Below, one piece after another: positions 8,467-17,334 of a DNA stretch of 64,000 bases (positions are counted from its first letter, which is position 1; each line of letters begins with the position of its first letter). A program made the position numbers and the translations under genes. Source of the stretch: CAIZGX01 sp964430305 (GTDB taxonomy: Bacteria; Bacteroidota; Bacteroidia; Flavobacteriales_D; Sanyastnellaceae); assembly GCA_964430305.1 (NCBI GenBank), contig CAYSEX010000003.1, forward strand, positions 1 to 64,000, written 5' to 3'. The notes below the pieces were generated by a model. It did no database searches and had not been told where the DNA came from. It saw nothing but the letters and a program-made list of their open reading frames with translations.

Positions 8467-10680
8467 ATGATAAAATATTTGAAAACAGACCCGTGGAAAA
8501 TCATTGAAGATTCCTTTCATTCTCATTTGCAAAGAAGTTCTGAAAGCATCTTCAGCATTGGGAATGGTAAATTTGGTCAACGTGCAAATCACGAAGAAGA
8601 CTTCTCTGGACCAAGCTTGCAAGGCAGTTACATAGCGGGTGTTTATTATCCAGACAAAACGCGCGTTGGATGGTGGAAGAATGGCTATCCTGAGTACTTC
8701 GCAAAAGTTCTCAATTCAGCAAATTGGATTGGTTTAAGTATTCATGTAAATGACGAAATGCTTGACTTGAATACATGGAAAGTAGAGTCTTTTGAACGTG
8801 TGTTGGATATGAAGCAGGGTTTACTTCAACGCTCGTTTATTGCTACGTCTCCTTACGGAAAAAGAATTCAAGTAGTTGCTGAAAGATTTTGTAGTATGGC
8901 CAATGATGACCTTGCTGCAATTCGATACGAGGTTAAAGCTTTAGATGAAGATATACTCCTTTCGGTTAACTCTTTCATAGAGGCTGAAGTTCGAAATCAT
9001 GATAGCAACTATGATGAGCTGTTTTGGAAGAGCATTCGTTCACAGGCAAATGAAAACGTAGGTTCAGTTCAAGCTGAAACGTTGAAGACTGGTTTTCAAG
9101 TTGCATGGGCCATGGAAGTGCATGATAATAAAAATTCAAATTGGTCAGCAACTCACAATGCACACCGAGTTGAGTCAACTACAAAAACTCAAATCCAAAA
9201 GGGTGAGTCTGTAGTATTTCACAAGTACGTGTCCATAGTAAGTTCATTGAATGAACAAGCCGAATCTCTTTCGCAAGTAGCTTCCAACAAAGCAAAACAA
9301 GCTGCAGTCATAGGTTACCAAGAATTGCGCACAGCTCACGTTCAAGCATGGGATAAAATTTGGGAACTCGGCGACATTTGCATTGAAGGTGATGACGAGG
9401 CACAACAAGGTATTCGTTTTAATATTTTCCATCTCAACCAAACCTATACCGGTCAAGATGCACGATTAAATATTGGTCCGAAGGGATTTACCGGAGAAAA
9501 ATACGGAGGGTCGACTTATTGGGACACTGAGGCGTATTGTCTTCCTTTCTATCAAAGCACTAGGCAATCTCACGTGGCTAAGCAACTCTTGGTGTACCGA
9601 TTTAGGCAATTGGACAAGGCCATTGAAAATGCCCAGAAATTGGGATTCACTCACGGAGCGGCTTTGTATCCTATGGTAACCATGAATGGAGAAGAGTGTC
9701 ACAACGAATGGGAAATAACCTTCGAAGAAATTCACAGAAACGGCGCCATTGCTTATGCCATTTATAATTATGTGAAATACACTGGAGATGAAGCGCACTT
9801 GGGTGAATACGGATTTGATGTTTTATTGGGTATTGCTAGATTTTGGTCACAAAGGGTCAATTGGTCGGAAGCAAAACAAGCTTACGTAATGCTGGGTGTA
9901 ACTGGACCGAATGAATATGAGAACAATGTAAACAATAACTTTTACACCAATTACATAGCGGCTTGGTGCATGAAATACGCCAAGGAAGTAGGGGAGAAGC
10001 TTCAGTCAGAAAATGTCACCTTGTTCAATGAAAAGTGTAAGAAATGGAATTTGGATTTTCAAACAGAGAGTGCTGCATGGCAAGCGCGCATTGACAAGAT
10101 GTATTACCCCAAGCTTGAGAATAGCCTCATCTTTTTGCAGCAAGATGGATTCATGGACAAAGAGCAACTGAGCATTGCCGATTTGAAAGCTGAAGAGCGT
10201 CCAATCAATCAGCATTGGAGTTGGGATCGTATTTTACGCAGCATATTCATAAAGCAAGCAGATGTTTTGCAAGGTTTTTTCTTTTTTGAAGAAGACTTTA
10301 CCATGGAAGAACTCAAAGCCAATTTCGATTTTTATGAGCCGAAAACCGTTCACGAATCCAGCTTATCGCCTTGTGTCCATGCCATATTAGCAGCGAAGTT
10401 GGGTTATGAAGAAAAGGCCTATGAAATGTATGTAAGAACCTCTAGATTGGATATTGATGATTACAACCATGAAGCTCATGAGGGATTGCATATTACATCA
10501 ATGGCCGGCACTTGGATGTCTGTAGTTATGGGCTTTGGTGGAATGCGCGTGAAAAACGGGGAATTGGTTTTTGAACATGCTTTGTTGCCGAAGAAATGGA
10601 AAAGTCTAACTTTTAACGTACTGTTCAGAAATAAACAGCTTCGAATTGTATTGAATGAAAGCGGAGTGCAAATAGCTTGA
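8467..10680 (+). CDS. Glycoside hydrolase family 65 disaccharide phosphorylase (maltose phosphorylase-like)
   Basis: Phosphorolyses an alpha-glucosidic disaccharide, probably maltose, to beta-glucose 1-phosphate and glucose. The 737 residues show the full GH65 layout: N-terminal beta-sandwich, an (alpha/alpha)6 barrel and a small C-terminal sheet. The block NEWEITFEEIHR (residues 413-424) contains the general-acid Glu region of the family. HESSLSPCVHAILAAKLG is the typical phosphate-binding region. No signal peptide is seen, so it is cytoplasmic. No beta-phosphoglucomutase gene is adjacent, so the product must be handled elsewhere. Kojibiose, nigerose or trehalose phosphorylase activity cannot be excluded by eye. 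The promoter carries site B, matching the site at the Nudix regulator gene. Confidence 0.88.
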   Translation: MIKYLKTDPWKIIEDSFHSHLQRSSESIFSIGNGKFGQRANHEEDFSGPSLQGSYIAGVYYPDKTRVGWWKNGYPEYFAKVLNSANWIGLSIHVNDEMLDLNTWKVESFERVLDMKQGLLQRSFIATSPYGKRIQVVAERFCSMANDDLAAIRYEVKALDEDILLSVNSFIEAEVRNHDSNYDELFWKSIRSQANENVGSVQAETLKTGFQVAWAMEVHDNKNSNWSATHNAHRVESTTKTQIQKGESVVFHKYVSIVSSLNEQAESLSQVASNKAKQAAVIGYQELRTAHVQAWDKIWELGDICIEGDDEAQQGIRFNIFHLNQTYTGQDARLNIGPKGFTGEKYGGSTYWDTEAYCLPFYQSTRQSHVAKQLLVYRFRQLDKAIENAQKLGFTHGAALYPMVTMNGEECHNEWEITFEEIHRNGAIAYAIYNYVKYTGDEAHLGEYGFDVLLGIARFWSQRVNWSEAKQAYVMLGVTGPNEYENNVNNNFYTNYIAAWCMKYAKEVGEKLQSENVTLFNEKCKKWNLDFQTESAAWQARIDKMYYPKLENSLIFLQQDGFMDKEQLSIADLKAEERPINQHWSWDRILRSIFIKQADVLQGFFFFEEDFTMEELKANFDFYEPKTVHESSLSPCVHAILAAKLGYEEKAYEMYVRTSRLDIDDYNHEAHEGLHITSMAGTWMSVVMGFGGMRVKNGELVFEHALLPKKWKSLTFNVLFRNKQLRIVLNESGVQIA

Positions 10681-10710
10681 TTATATTCGTGATGAAATTT
10701 GATCTTCATC

Positions 10711-12084
10711 ATGAAAAAAATAAGTATAAGCTTTGTTCTACTTGTTGCATTTATCTTGAACTCATTGGGGCAAGATGCGACAGTTATTTATAAAAATACA
10801 GTTGGTTCAACGGTTACTATTGAGACAGAGTTGGGCATTGGTTCTGGATTTTTTGTCGCACCAAATGTCATTGCGTCCAATTACCATGTTATTGAAGGTG
10901 CTGTAACAGCCAATTGTTTTTTAAGTAATAGTCAAACCCGCTATGAGATTGATGGTTATGTGGGGGTTGATCAGAAGGCAGATTTGGTTTTACTGCATGT
11001 TGTAGGATTAGATAAGCCCAAGATTGCTATGGCTAGTGGGGCACCTACACCTGGGGAAAAGGTTTTTGTGATGGGAAGTCCCAAAGGATTGCCCGCAACA
11101 ATATCAGATGGAATTGTAAGCGGATTGCGAGATTTTGATGGAATTAAGCACATTCAAATGACAGCTCCAATTTCACCGGGTTCAAGTGGTGGACCAGTTA
11201 TGAATGGAAAGGGTGAATTAATTGGAGTTTCTGTCAGTCAATATACTGAAGGACAAAATATCAATTTTGCTGTACCGAGATCGTATTTGCAGTTGCTTCT
11301 AGATTTTATGAATTCTGAGCCACAACCATTAGTAAATTTAATTGTATCTGGCGCTGTAGACTTCGACCTTACCACGGAAGATGTATATACTGGTGGTGGT
11401 GATGTAACTTATGCAATTGATATGTTTCCTGGCAATAAGCCAGAATTGGTACTAGATTACATGGCCAGTTGGGAAGAACAGACGTGTTTTTATTTTACCT
11501 ATTCCGTAGCCGAAGATTACGCAAGTAGATATACTTCAATCTACATGAAAGAATACACGTTAATTGACAGAGAAAGCGGAACAAAATATTATGCGAATTA
11601 TACCGATTTACCTACCGATGAAAATGACCCAAGATGGATCTATAGAGGAACGGAAAGTCCTTTCTTAGTATGTTTTGACCGTATTCCAAGTTCAGTAACT
11701 TCTTTTGACTTGATTGAAGGAACATGTGAAGATGGACAATTCTGCATTACAGAGTTAGATGTGTCCACATTTAAAGTGGTAACAAATGATGAGGTGGATT
11801 GGGATTTATATGAAAAGGCAGACACTGAAGGAAGTGTGAGCTTCTATTCGCATTACGGTGGAGCAGGTGATATCTCATTTTATATTGAGGGGATTTATGT
11901 AGGGAAATTAGATCAGTATTTTGAAGATCAAAGTTACTCACCGGCATGTGGAGATGATGGAACGCTAGTTATTCGTTTGCCAGCTGGAACCTACAATTAC
12001 AAAGCGTCCGACTCGAAATACAACTGGAGTGGCACAGTTACAATTGAAGCGAATGGTTGTTTGTCACAAGGAATTCGGGAATAG
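10711..12084 (+). CDS. Secreted trypsin-like serine protease with unknown C-terminal region
   Basis: Predicted exported 457-residue protein with a signal peptide (to about residue 20, ending LNSLGQ). A Do/HtrA-like trypsin domain (about 25-210) has visible catalytic residues H59 (SNYHVIEG), D91 (KADLVLLHV) and S159 (SPGSSGGP). There is no PDZ domain. The C-terminal 240 residues contain several Cys and a final beta-rich part (LVIRLPAGTYNYKAS) that I do not recognise. The start is the ATG before MKKISISFVLL; an upstream TTG is less likely. A box TATATTCG (10682-10689), like other TAnnTTCG boxes in this window, may be its -7 element. It lies 30 bp after the GH65 gene in the same direction. Confidence 0.8.
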   Translation: MKKISISFVLLVAFILNSLGQDATVIYKNTVGSTVTIETELGIGSGFFVAPNVIASNYHVIEGAVTANCFLSNSQTRYEIDGYVGVDQKADLVLLHVVGLDKPKIAMASGAPTPGEKVFVMGSPKGLPATISDGIVSGLRDFDGIKHIQMTAPISPGSSGGPVMNGKGELIGVSVSQYTEGQNINFAVPRSYLQLLLDFMNSEPQPLVNLIVSGAVDFDLTTEDVYTGGGDVTYAIDMFPGNKPELVLDYMASWEEQTCFYFTYSVAEDYASRYTSIYMKEYTLIDRESGTKYYANYTDLPTDENDPRWIYRGTESPFLVCFDRIPSSVTSFDLIEGTCEDGQFCITELDVSTFKVVTNDEVDWDLYEKADTEGSVSFYSHYGGAGDISFYIEGIYVGKLDQYFEDQSYSPACGDDGTLVIRLPAGTYNYKASDSKYNWSGTVTIEANGCLSQGIRE

Positions 12085-12103
12085 AAAAAAAGTTTAAATT
12101 CCT

Positions 12104-12133
12104 TTGCAAGGAAAAGAATACGTGCTATATTTG
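12104..12133 (+). promoter_or_regulatory. tRNA-Asp promoter, Bacteroidota consensus
   Basis: TTG (12104-12106), 19-base spacer, TATATTTG (12126-12133), an exact fit to TTG-N19-TAnnTTTG, 25 bases before the tRNA. Confidence 0.8.
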
Positions 12134-12158
12134 CAGCCTCTTTGAAGAAAGAGAAAAC

Positions 12159-12232
12159 GGTCCGGTAGTTCAGTTGGTTAGAATACATGCCTGTCACGCA
12201 TGGGGTCGCGGGTTCGAGTCCCGTCCGGACCG
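12159..12232 (+). tRNA. tRNA-Asp (anticodon GTC)
   Basis: Full cloverleaf of 74 bases. Acceptor GGTCCGG pairs with CCGGACC and the discriminator is G. The anticodon stem is CATGC/GCATG with loop CTGTCAC, placing anticodon GTC at 12193-12195. The T arm contains GGTTCGAGTCC. The 3' CCA is not encoded. Confidence 0.97.
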
Positions 12233-12240
12233 CTGAAATA

Positions 12241-12270
12241 AAAAAGCCTCTTACATGTAAGAGGCTTTTT
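12241..12270. terminator. Perfect 30-bp palindromic terminator
   Basis: A perfect palindrome whose arms read AAAAAGCCTCTTACA and its complement. The symmetric A/T runs make it usable on both strands. It ends the tRNA-Asp transcript. Confidence 0.85.
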
Positions 12271-12314
12271 TATTGAAGATATTTTTGTTTATTTGCTCGA
12301 ATTGCTTTTTCATT

Positions 12315-12635
12315 ATGTTTCCTTTAATTCTTGTAGGTCCATTATTTGTAGTTATTTCGCTACTGACATGGCTATTTCCGCCAAAAAAAATCAATGGGCT
12401 GTACGGATATAGAACAAGGCGTAGCATGAGCAATCAAAAGGCTTGGGATGCCGCTCAAAAAATCTCATCTCAAGTCATGTTTGCAGAAGGTGTAATCATG
12501 TCTTTTTTTGCAGGTTTGGGGTTTTTATTGAATCTATCTGAAGGCTTGGAAATTGGCCTTAGTCTTACCGTTCTTTTATCTGGAATAGTTTTTCTATTTG
12601 TTTACACTGAAAAAAAGATCAAAGATTTGAAATAA
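12315..12635 (+). CDS. SdpI/YhfL-like small membrane protein
   Basis: A 106-residue membrane protein with three predicted membrane segments: the N-terminus, about residues 55-75 and about 80-100. Between the first two is the SdpI-family signature KINGLYGYRTRRSM followed by NQKAWDAAQ. In Bacillus SdpI gives immunity to the SdpC toxin; most homologues elsewhere have no known role, and no toxin gene lies nearby. I start at the ATG at 12315. The longer frame opens at a TTG adjoining the tRNA-Asp terminator, which is unlikely. Confidence 0.72.
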   Translation: MFPLILVGPLFVVISLLTWLFPPKKINGLYGYRTRRSMSNQKAWDAAQKISSQVMFAEGVIMSFFAGLGFLLNLSEGLEIGLSLTVLLSGIVFLFVYTEKKIKDLK

Positions 12636-12662
12636 AAAAGCCAGCATGACTGCTGGCTTTTT
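12635..12662. terminator. Bidirectional terminator between convergent genes
   Basis: AAAAAGCCAGCA (12635-12646), loop TGAC, TGCTGGCTTTTT (12651-12662). It serves the SdpI-like gene on the plus strand and katG on the minus strand. Confidence 0.88.
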
Positions 12663-12679
12663 CAACCTAACCAAACAAC

Positions 12680-14941
12680 TTACTTCACATCGAATCGATC
12701 AAGATTCATGACCTTTACCCACGCTTTTACAAAGTCATTGATCATTTTTTCTTTTGCATCTGAACTTGCATAAACTTCCGCCAACGCGCGCAACTCAGAG
12801 TTTGAGCCAAATATCAAATCGGCACGAGTAGCCATGTATTTTAACTCACCCGTTTTTCTATCGCGTCCCTCAAACAATTCACTATCTGCGTTGACAGCCT
12901 TCCAAGTTGTTTGAATATCCAATAGATTCACGAAAAAATCATTGGTTAATTGATCTTTTTTATTTGTGAACACACCGTTTTTGGATCCATCGAAATTAGC
13001 ATTCATAGCACGCATTCCTCCAACCAATACAGTCATCTCTGGAGCCGTGAGTTTCAATAATTGTGCTTTATCTACCAACAGGGCCTCAGTAGGAACGGTG
13101 TATTTGGTCTTCAAATAATTTCTGAATCCATCTGCCTGCGGTTCCAATACTGCAAAAGATTTAACATCTGTTTGTTCTTGAGTAGCATCCATTCTCCCCG
13201 CCGTAAATGGCACGGCTACTGTTACTCCAGCATTTTTCGCTGCCTGCTCAACGCCAACATTTCCTCCTAGAACAATGAGGTCAGCGATAGACACTTTTTT
13301 TCCACCCTTCGCCTTCGTATTGAAGTCTGTTTGAATCTTTTCATACACTGTAAGCACTTTCGCCAACTGCGTTGGATTATTAACCTCCCAATCTTTTTGT
13401 GGGGCTAAACGAATGCGCGCACCATTGGCACCACCTCTGCGGTCACTTTCTCTGTAAGTTGAGGCAGAGGCCCAAGCCGTACTTACCAATTCAGAAATGC
13501 TTAAGCCACTTGAAACAATTGCTTTTTTCAAAGTTTCAATGTCTTTAGTATCCACCAAAGCATGATTCAACGCTGGAATTGGATCTTGCCAGATTAAATT
13601 TTCTTTTGGAATTTCAGGACCGAGATACGTTGATTTAGGTCCCATATCGCGATGCGTTAGCTTGAACCAAGCACGTGCAAATGCATCGGCAAATTCTTCA
13701 GGATGCTCCATGAATCGACGTGATATTTTTTCATATACGGGGTCATAACGCAATGCCAAATCTGTTGTTAACATGGCTGGCAAATGTTTTTTATTCGGGT
13801 CGAAGGCATCGGGAACATTCGCAAATCCATTCTTTGCAACCCATTGTTTTGCTCCTGCAGGACTGGTCGTTAGTTCCCACTCGTTGTTGAAAAGAGTTGT
13901 GAAGAATTTATTGCTCCATTGTGTTGGGGTAGAGGTCCAGGTAACTTCTAATCCTGAAGTTATGGCGTCTTTACCACTGCCGCTGTTGTAGTCACTTAAC
14001 CATCCAAATCCTTGAGCCTCTATAGAAGCTGCTTCAGGCTCGGGACCAACGTGTGAAGCACTTGCAGCGCCATGCGTCTTACCAAAGGTGTGTCCTCCTG
14101 CGATTAGCGCAACCGTTTCCTCATCGTTCATGCTCATTCTACCAAAAGTTTCACGAATGTCTTTTGCAGACGCAATTGGATCGGGGTTGCCATTAGGACC
14201 TTCCGGATTCACATATATTAATCCCATTTGCACGGCAGCCAATGGTTTTTCCAATTGTCTTCCTTCCGTGTAGCGCTGGTCATCGAGCCATTTCGATTCA
14301 GGTCCCCAATATACATGTTGCTCCGGTTCCCAAACATCTACACGTCCTCCCGCAAAACCAAACGTTTTGAATCCCATATTTTCCAAGGCCACATTACCTG
14401 CTAATATCATGAGGTCTGCCCATGAAATTTTGTTACCGTATTTCTGCTTAATGGGCCACAACAACCGCCTGGCCTTATCCAAGTTCGCATTATCTGGCCA
14501 ACTGTTTTGAGGAGCAAATCGTTCCATGCCAGAACGCGTACCACCACGACCATCACCGGTTCTGTAGGTTCCCGCACTATGCCAAGCCATGCGTATGAAT
14601 AACGGACCGTAATTCCCGAAATCTGCCGGCCACCAATCTTGACTTTGAGTAAGCAAGGTATTGATGTCGCTCTTTAATGCGAAATAATCTAAACTCTTGA
14701 AGGCCTTTGCATAATTGAATTGCGCCTCCATTGGGTTAGACAAAGTCGAATGTTGACGAAGCACTTCCAAGTTGAGCGCATTTGGCCACCAATCTCCATT
14801 GTCTTTTCCACTTCCAATGACTTCTGTTTTCACAGGTGAAGTAGTTGGATGAAAAGGACATGACCCCGTTTGTCCTTCATGATGCTGAGCTATACTTTGC
14901 ATAGACACCAGCAAAAGAGCAGCTATTAACGTTTTTTTCAT
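12680..14941 (-). CDS. katG: Catalase-peroxidase with predicted signal peptide
   Basis: Bifunctional haem enzyme that destroys hydrogen peroxide. The N-terminal domain carries the distal residues R116, W119 and H120 (RMAWHSAGTYR), Y242 (GLIYVNPEGPNG) and M268 (GRMSMND), which form the Met-Tyr-Trp adduct, and proximal H283 (GGHTFGKTHG). The C-terminal half is the usual non-haem duplicate. Length is 753 residues. The N-terminus MKKTLIAALLLVSMQSIAQ reads as a cleavable signal peptide, unlike the common cytoplasmic form, so this is probably periplasmic. The promoter is TTG-N17-TACGTTTG with an OxyR-like element just upstream. Confidence 0.95.
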   Translation of the reverse strand: MKKTLIAALLLVSMQSIAQHHEGQTGSCPFHPTTSPVKTEVIGSGKDNGDWWPNALNLEVLRQHSTLSNPMEAQFNYAKAFKSLDYFALKSDINTLLTQSQDWWPADFGNYGPLFIRMAWHSAGTYRTGDGRGGTRSGMERFAPQNSWPDNANLDKARRLLWPIKQKYGNKISWADLMILAGNVALENMGFKTFGFAGGRVDVWEPEQHVYWGPESKWLDDQRYTEGRQLEKPLAAVQMGLIYVNPEGPNGNPDPIASAKDIRETFGRMSMNDEETVALIAGGHTFGKTHGAASASHVGPEPEAASIEAQGFGWLSDYNSGSGKDAITSGLEVTWTSTPTQWSNKFFTTLFNNEWELTTSPAGAKQWVAKNGFANVPDAFDPNKKHLPAMLTTDLALRYDPVYEKISRRFMEHPEEFADAFARAWFKLTHRDMGPKSTYLGPEIPKENLIWQDPIPALNHALVDTKDIETLKKAIVSSGLSISELVSTAWASASTYRESDRRGGANGARIRLAPQKDWEVNNPTQLAKVLTVYEKIQTDFNTKAKGGKKVSIADLIVLGGNVGVEQAAKNAGVTVAVPFTAGRMDATQEQTDVKSFAVLEPQADGFRNYLKTKYTVPTEALLVDKAQLLKLTAPEMTVLVGGMRAMNANFDGSKNGVFTNKKDQLTNDFFVNLLDIQTTWKAVNADSELFEGRDRKTGELKYMATRADLIFGSNSELRALAEVYASSDAKEKMINDFVKAWVKVMNLDRFDVK

Positions 14942-14964
14942 GTTACTTGAATTTTGTTTCTAGG

Positions 14965-14992
14965 CAAACGTATTCAAGTTTCACATATACAA
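14965..14992 (-). promoter_or_regulatory. katG promoter
   Basis: Minus-strand TTG (14992-14990), 17-base spacer, TACGTTTG (14972-14965), matching TTG-N17-TAnnTTTG. Predicted transcription starts about 15-20 bases before the ATG. Confidence 0.7.
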
Positions 14993-14995
14993 GAA

Positions 14996-15031
14996 AGTAA
15001 TTTTAACTATATCTATATAGATTTTGTCTAT
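14996..15031. promoter_or_regulatory. OxyR-like binding element upstream of katG
   Basis: ATAG-N7-CTAT at 15017-15031 matches 9 of 10 specified positions of the known OxyR half-motif ATAGnTnnnAnCTAT. A weaker copy (7 of 10) lies at 14996-15010, six bases away instead of the usual seven. The block abuts the -33 TTG of katG, where an activator would sit. Confidence 0.5.
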
Positions 15032-15043
15032 ACCTAAATGATG

Positions 15044-15259
15044 CTAGTGTTCATGGCAATGAACCTCATAGGTTCCTGTAGAATCAGTATATCCGTTAGC
15101 TTCTAAAGCCTCAATGTCATCTCCACATTGTTCGCCCAATTCCACAATACCATTCAATCCATCGTAGTGGCATTCGTGACATTTGTTTTTACCACAAGAG
15201 AGCAGTGCCGACGTCGCAATCATTGCGATTAAGAGATAGAATTTCGGGTTGTTTTTCAT
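15044..15259 (-). CDS. Small Cys/His-rich lipoprotein
   Basis: A 71-residue exported protein with lipobox LLSC (Cys22). The mature part is dominated by two potential metal-ligand clusters, CHECH (residues 27-31) and HCHEH (67-71), plus Cys45. It is probably anchored in an outer membrane and faces the periplasm or surface. Its ATG overlaps the stop of the upstream TonB-dependent receptor gene by 4 bp, so it is translationally coupled to it. I infer metal binding, perhaps zinc or copper, from the ligands and context; no named function is recognised. Confidence 0.75.
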   Translation of the reverse strand: MKNNPKFYLLIAMIATSALLSCGKNKCHECHYDGLNGIVELGEQCGDDIEALEANGYTDSTGTYEVHCHEH

Positions 15260-17277
15260 TGTTGTTTTGAATTAATGTCGAATTGAAGTGTAAGAAAATA
15301 TCCTCTTCCCATCATAGGAATGCCCATGCTTTTTAATCGAGACAAATGATCAATGTACGTTTGATTGGTCAAGTTTTTAACTCCCAATTTCATTGTGATA
15401 AGTTGTGTGTTTTTGAATTCTAATTCAACCGAGGCATCTATTGTGTAGTAAGCTGGTGAAACAGTTTCGAAACGAGCAACATTTGTTTGTTTACCGCACC
15501 AATTGAATTCCGTGGTGAGTTGATGAATGCGCCATTTTCGATTCGATTGAAACGTATATTGTATCACTTCTGTACAACGGGGCTGGGGGAGAAGTGCAAC
15601 TTCTTGAGAGCCATGTGGAAGTATAAGAGAAAAATTAGTTTCAGTGTGCAGGCCATGTGCAAAGTGCGGGTGGTGATGCAAAGCAACATCAATTCCATAA
15701 AATTTTACTTTTTGCGTTTGTTCATAGGTATAAACGGGCAGTCCAGAAATAATAAAGTCATTCGGATTCAAGAAGATATAATTTCGAAAAATATTGAAAA
15801 ATGGATTGATCAAAAGCGAGGTGTGTTCGTGATTGAATTTTACAGAAAGGTCAAGTTGATTGGCGAATTCGGGTTTTAAATTCATATCGCCAATCTCAAA
15901 TCGCAAGGCGCCATGGTGAATACCATTGGATAATAATTCAGCATAATTCGGAGCACGGTACCCGCTAGAGGTAGACACACGGAATTGGTGTTTTCCAAAA
16001 TTATAAAGAGCATTCAAGGCATAAGTGCTCGCCTTAAAGACTCTTTGATATTCAGAAGATATGAAATTCAAATCGGAAGTTTTTAATGTACGCATGTCTG
16101 CTCGAGCACCCAATTGAAGAAACCAATTCCGTAAATTCCAATCAATTAAACTGTATATGCCTAAATCTAGTGTGTAACCATTTGGAGTCAAAAATTCAGT
16201 CGCATTCTCACTGTTTGTATTGAATTGATACATGCTTTGAATACCGGATATAATTCGTGTTTTCTCATTCATTTTAAACAGCCATTTGGCTTGCATTAAT
16301 GAATTTGTGAGTTGCAGATCTATACCCGGAATGGTCCATTTTTCCTCAAATTCACTCAAATTATTTTTCGAATATCCGAGAAGAATTTGAAATTCATTTT
16401 TTTTCAAATACCAACGGTTATCGTTCAATAGAAATAGATTCTGTTGAATTTGCACAGGTATGGTATACCTTCTTTCCCATGTATTGACTTGGAAGAGTAG
16501 CGGGTTTATAATAGTGTCATGTGAATGCCCGGGTAAACCCACTCTAAAATTGGAGTAAGCTATTTTAATCTGATGCGTACCAAATTTAGAATTGTAGGAT
16601 AGGCCTCCATTCAAACCGAATTCAGCAAATCGAGAATTTTCAAGGAACTTGCCATTAGGAAGCTGATAATCTGCATGATTCCCATAACGCGCCCCGATAT
16701 GCCATTGGGTTTTGCTTTTTGATTGGGTGTAAAAAAATTGATTCACAACTCCTTTGGTATTGGTATTGAGTTGCGATTTAGCTTTTATGCGATAGCTATT
16801 TTTACTTGGTTGCTCTTCATCTTTGAAATAAATAACACCGCCTAAAGCGTCTGAACCATAGATTAGACTTGACGGACCTTTAATCACTTCAATACTACCA
16901 ATGCCCAATTCTGAAAGTCCAAGTCCGTGATCACCTCCCCATTGTTGCCCTTCCATTCTTAATCCATTCCACACACTCACAATCCGATTTCCTTGCATAC
17001 CGCGAATGACAGGCCTATAAATACCTGGTCCTGAACTGGCCGCATAAACTCCTGGAATTTTTGAAATAGCGTCTCCAAGGTTGAGGGTGGGCGTGGATTG
17101 CAGGTCATTCAGCGATTTATATTCAATTTGAATGGGATTGGTTTGCTGATTTTTTGAAGTAATTCCTGATACCCGAATTTGATTCAGATATAAGTGAGGT
17201 ACTGAGTCTGGTTGAGCAAGAATCCAATAAGCAGGTATGATAGAAAAGATGAAAAAAAGTAGTAAGCAACGAATCAT
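15256..17277 (-). CDS. TonB-dependent outer-membrane receptor, metal-uptake-like
   Basis: A 673-residue TonB-dependent receptor with a signal peptide (ending AYWILAQ), a plug domain (RPVIRGMQGNRIVSVWNGLR and GSIEVIKGPSSLIYGSDALGG) and a 22-strand-type barrel ending in an aromatic-containing strand. It lacks the SusC-type carboxypeptidase domain. A His-rich stretch, LHHHPHFAHGLH, in the barrel suits a ZnuD-like metal receptor, though this is inference. I use the ATG at 17277; the longer frame begins at a TTG inside an operator-like dyad. It is co-transcribed with the Cys/His-rich lipoprotein and divergent from a Fur-family regulator whose putative operators overlap its promoter. Confidence 0.87.
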   Translation of the reverse strand: MIRCLLLFFIFSIIPAYWILAQPDSVPHLYLNQIRVSGITSKNQQTNPIQIEYKSLNDLQSTPTLNLGDAISKIPGVYAASSGPGIYRPVIRGMQGNRIVSVWNGLRMEGQQWGGDHGLGLSELGIGSIEVIKGPSSLIYGSDALGGVIYFKDEEQPSKNSYRIKAKSQLNTNTKGVVNQFFYTQSKSKTQWHIGARYGNHADYQLPNGKFLENSRFAEFGLNGGLSYNSKFGTHQIKIAYSNFRVGLPGHSHDTIINPLLFQVNTWERRYTIPVQIQQNLFLLNDNRWYLKKNEFQILLGYSKNNLSEFEEKWTIPGIDLQLTNSLMQAKWLFKMNEKTRIISGIQSMYQFNTNSENATEFLTPNGYTLDLGIYSLIDWNLRNWFLQLGARADMRTLKTSDLNFISSEYQRVFKASTYALNALYNFGKHQFRVSTSSGYRAPNYAELLSNGIHHGALRFEIGDMNLKPEFANQLDLSVKFNHEHTSLLINPFFNIFRNYIFLNPNDFIISGLPVYTYEQTQKVKFYGIDVALHHHPHFAHGLHTETNFSLILPHGSQEVALLPQPRCTEVIQYTFQSNRKWRIHQLTTEFNWCGKQTNVARFETVSPAYYTIDASVELEFKNTQLITMKLGVKNLTNQTYIDHLSRLKSMGIPMMGRGYFLTLQFDINSKQQ

Positions 17278-17289
17278 GAAAATGTTATT

Positions 17290-17308
17290 TTTGCAACTGA
17301 ATTGCAAA
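17290..17308. promoter_or_regulatory. Operator-like dyad 1 (Fur/Zur-type)
   Basis: Perfect inverted repeat TTTGCAA-CTGAA-TTGCAAA. Its right arm overlaps the minus-strand -7 box of the receptor promoter (17312-17305). Confidence 0.65.
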
Positions 17309-17334
17309 TGTAAACGGCAAATACATTAATGCAA
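17305..17334 (-). promoter_or_regulatory. Promoter of the TonB-dependent receptor operon
   Basis: Minus-strand TTG (17334-17332), 19-base spacer, TACATTTG (17312-17305), an exact consensus fit. The -33 element lies in dyad 2 and the -7 box overlaps dyad 1. Confidence 0.72.

Noticed and set aside
12273..12314. TTG start of the SdpI-like gene
   Set aside because: The start would adjoin a terminator hairpin; the ATG at 12315 suits the family.
12273..15043. Toxin-immunity system around the SdpI-like gene
   Set aside because: No SdpA, SdpB or SdpC-like gene is nearby; neighbours are a tRNA and katG.
15487..15879. 130-residue plus-strand ORF inside the TonB receptor gene
   Set aside because: Shadow of the receptor reading frame, with no family features and no promoter; the opposite strand encodes a clear beta barrel.
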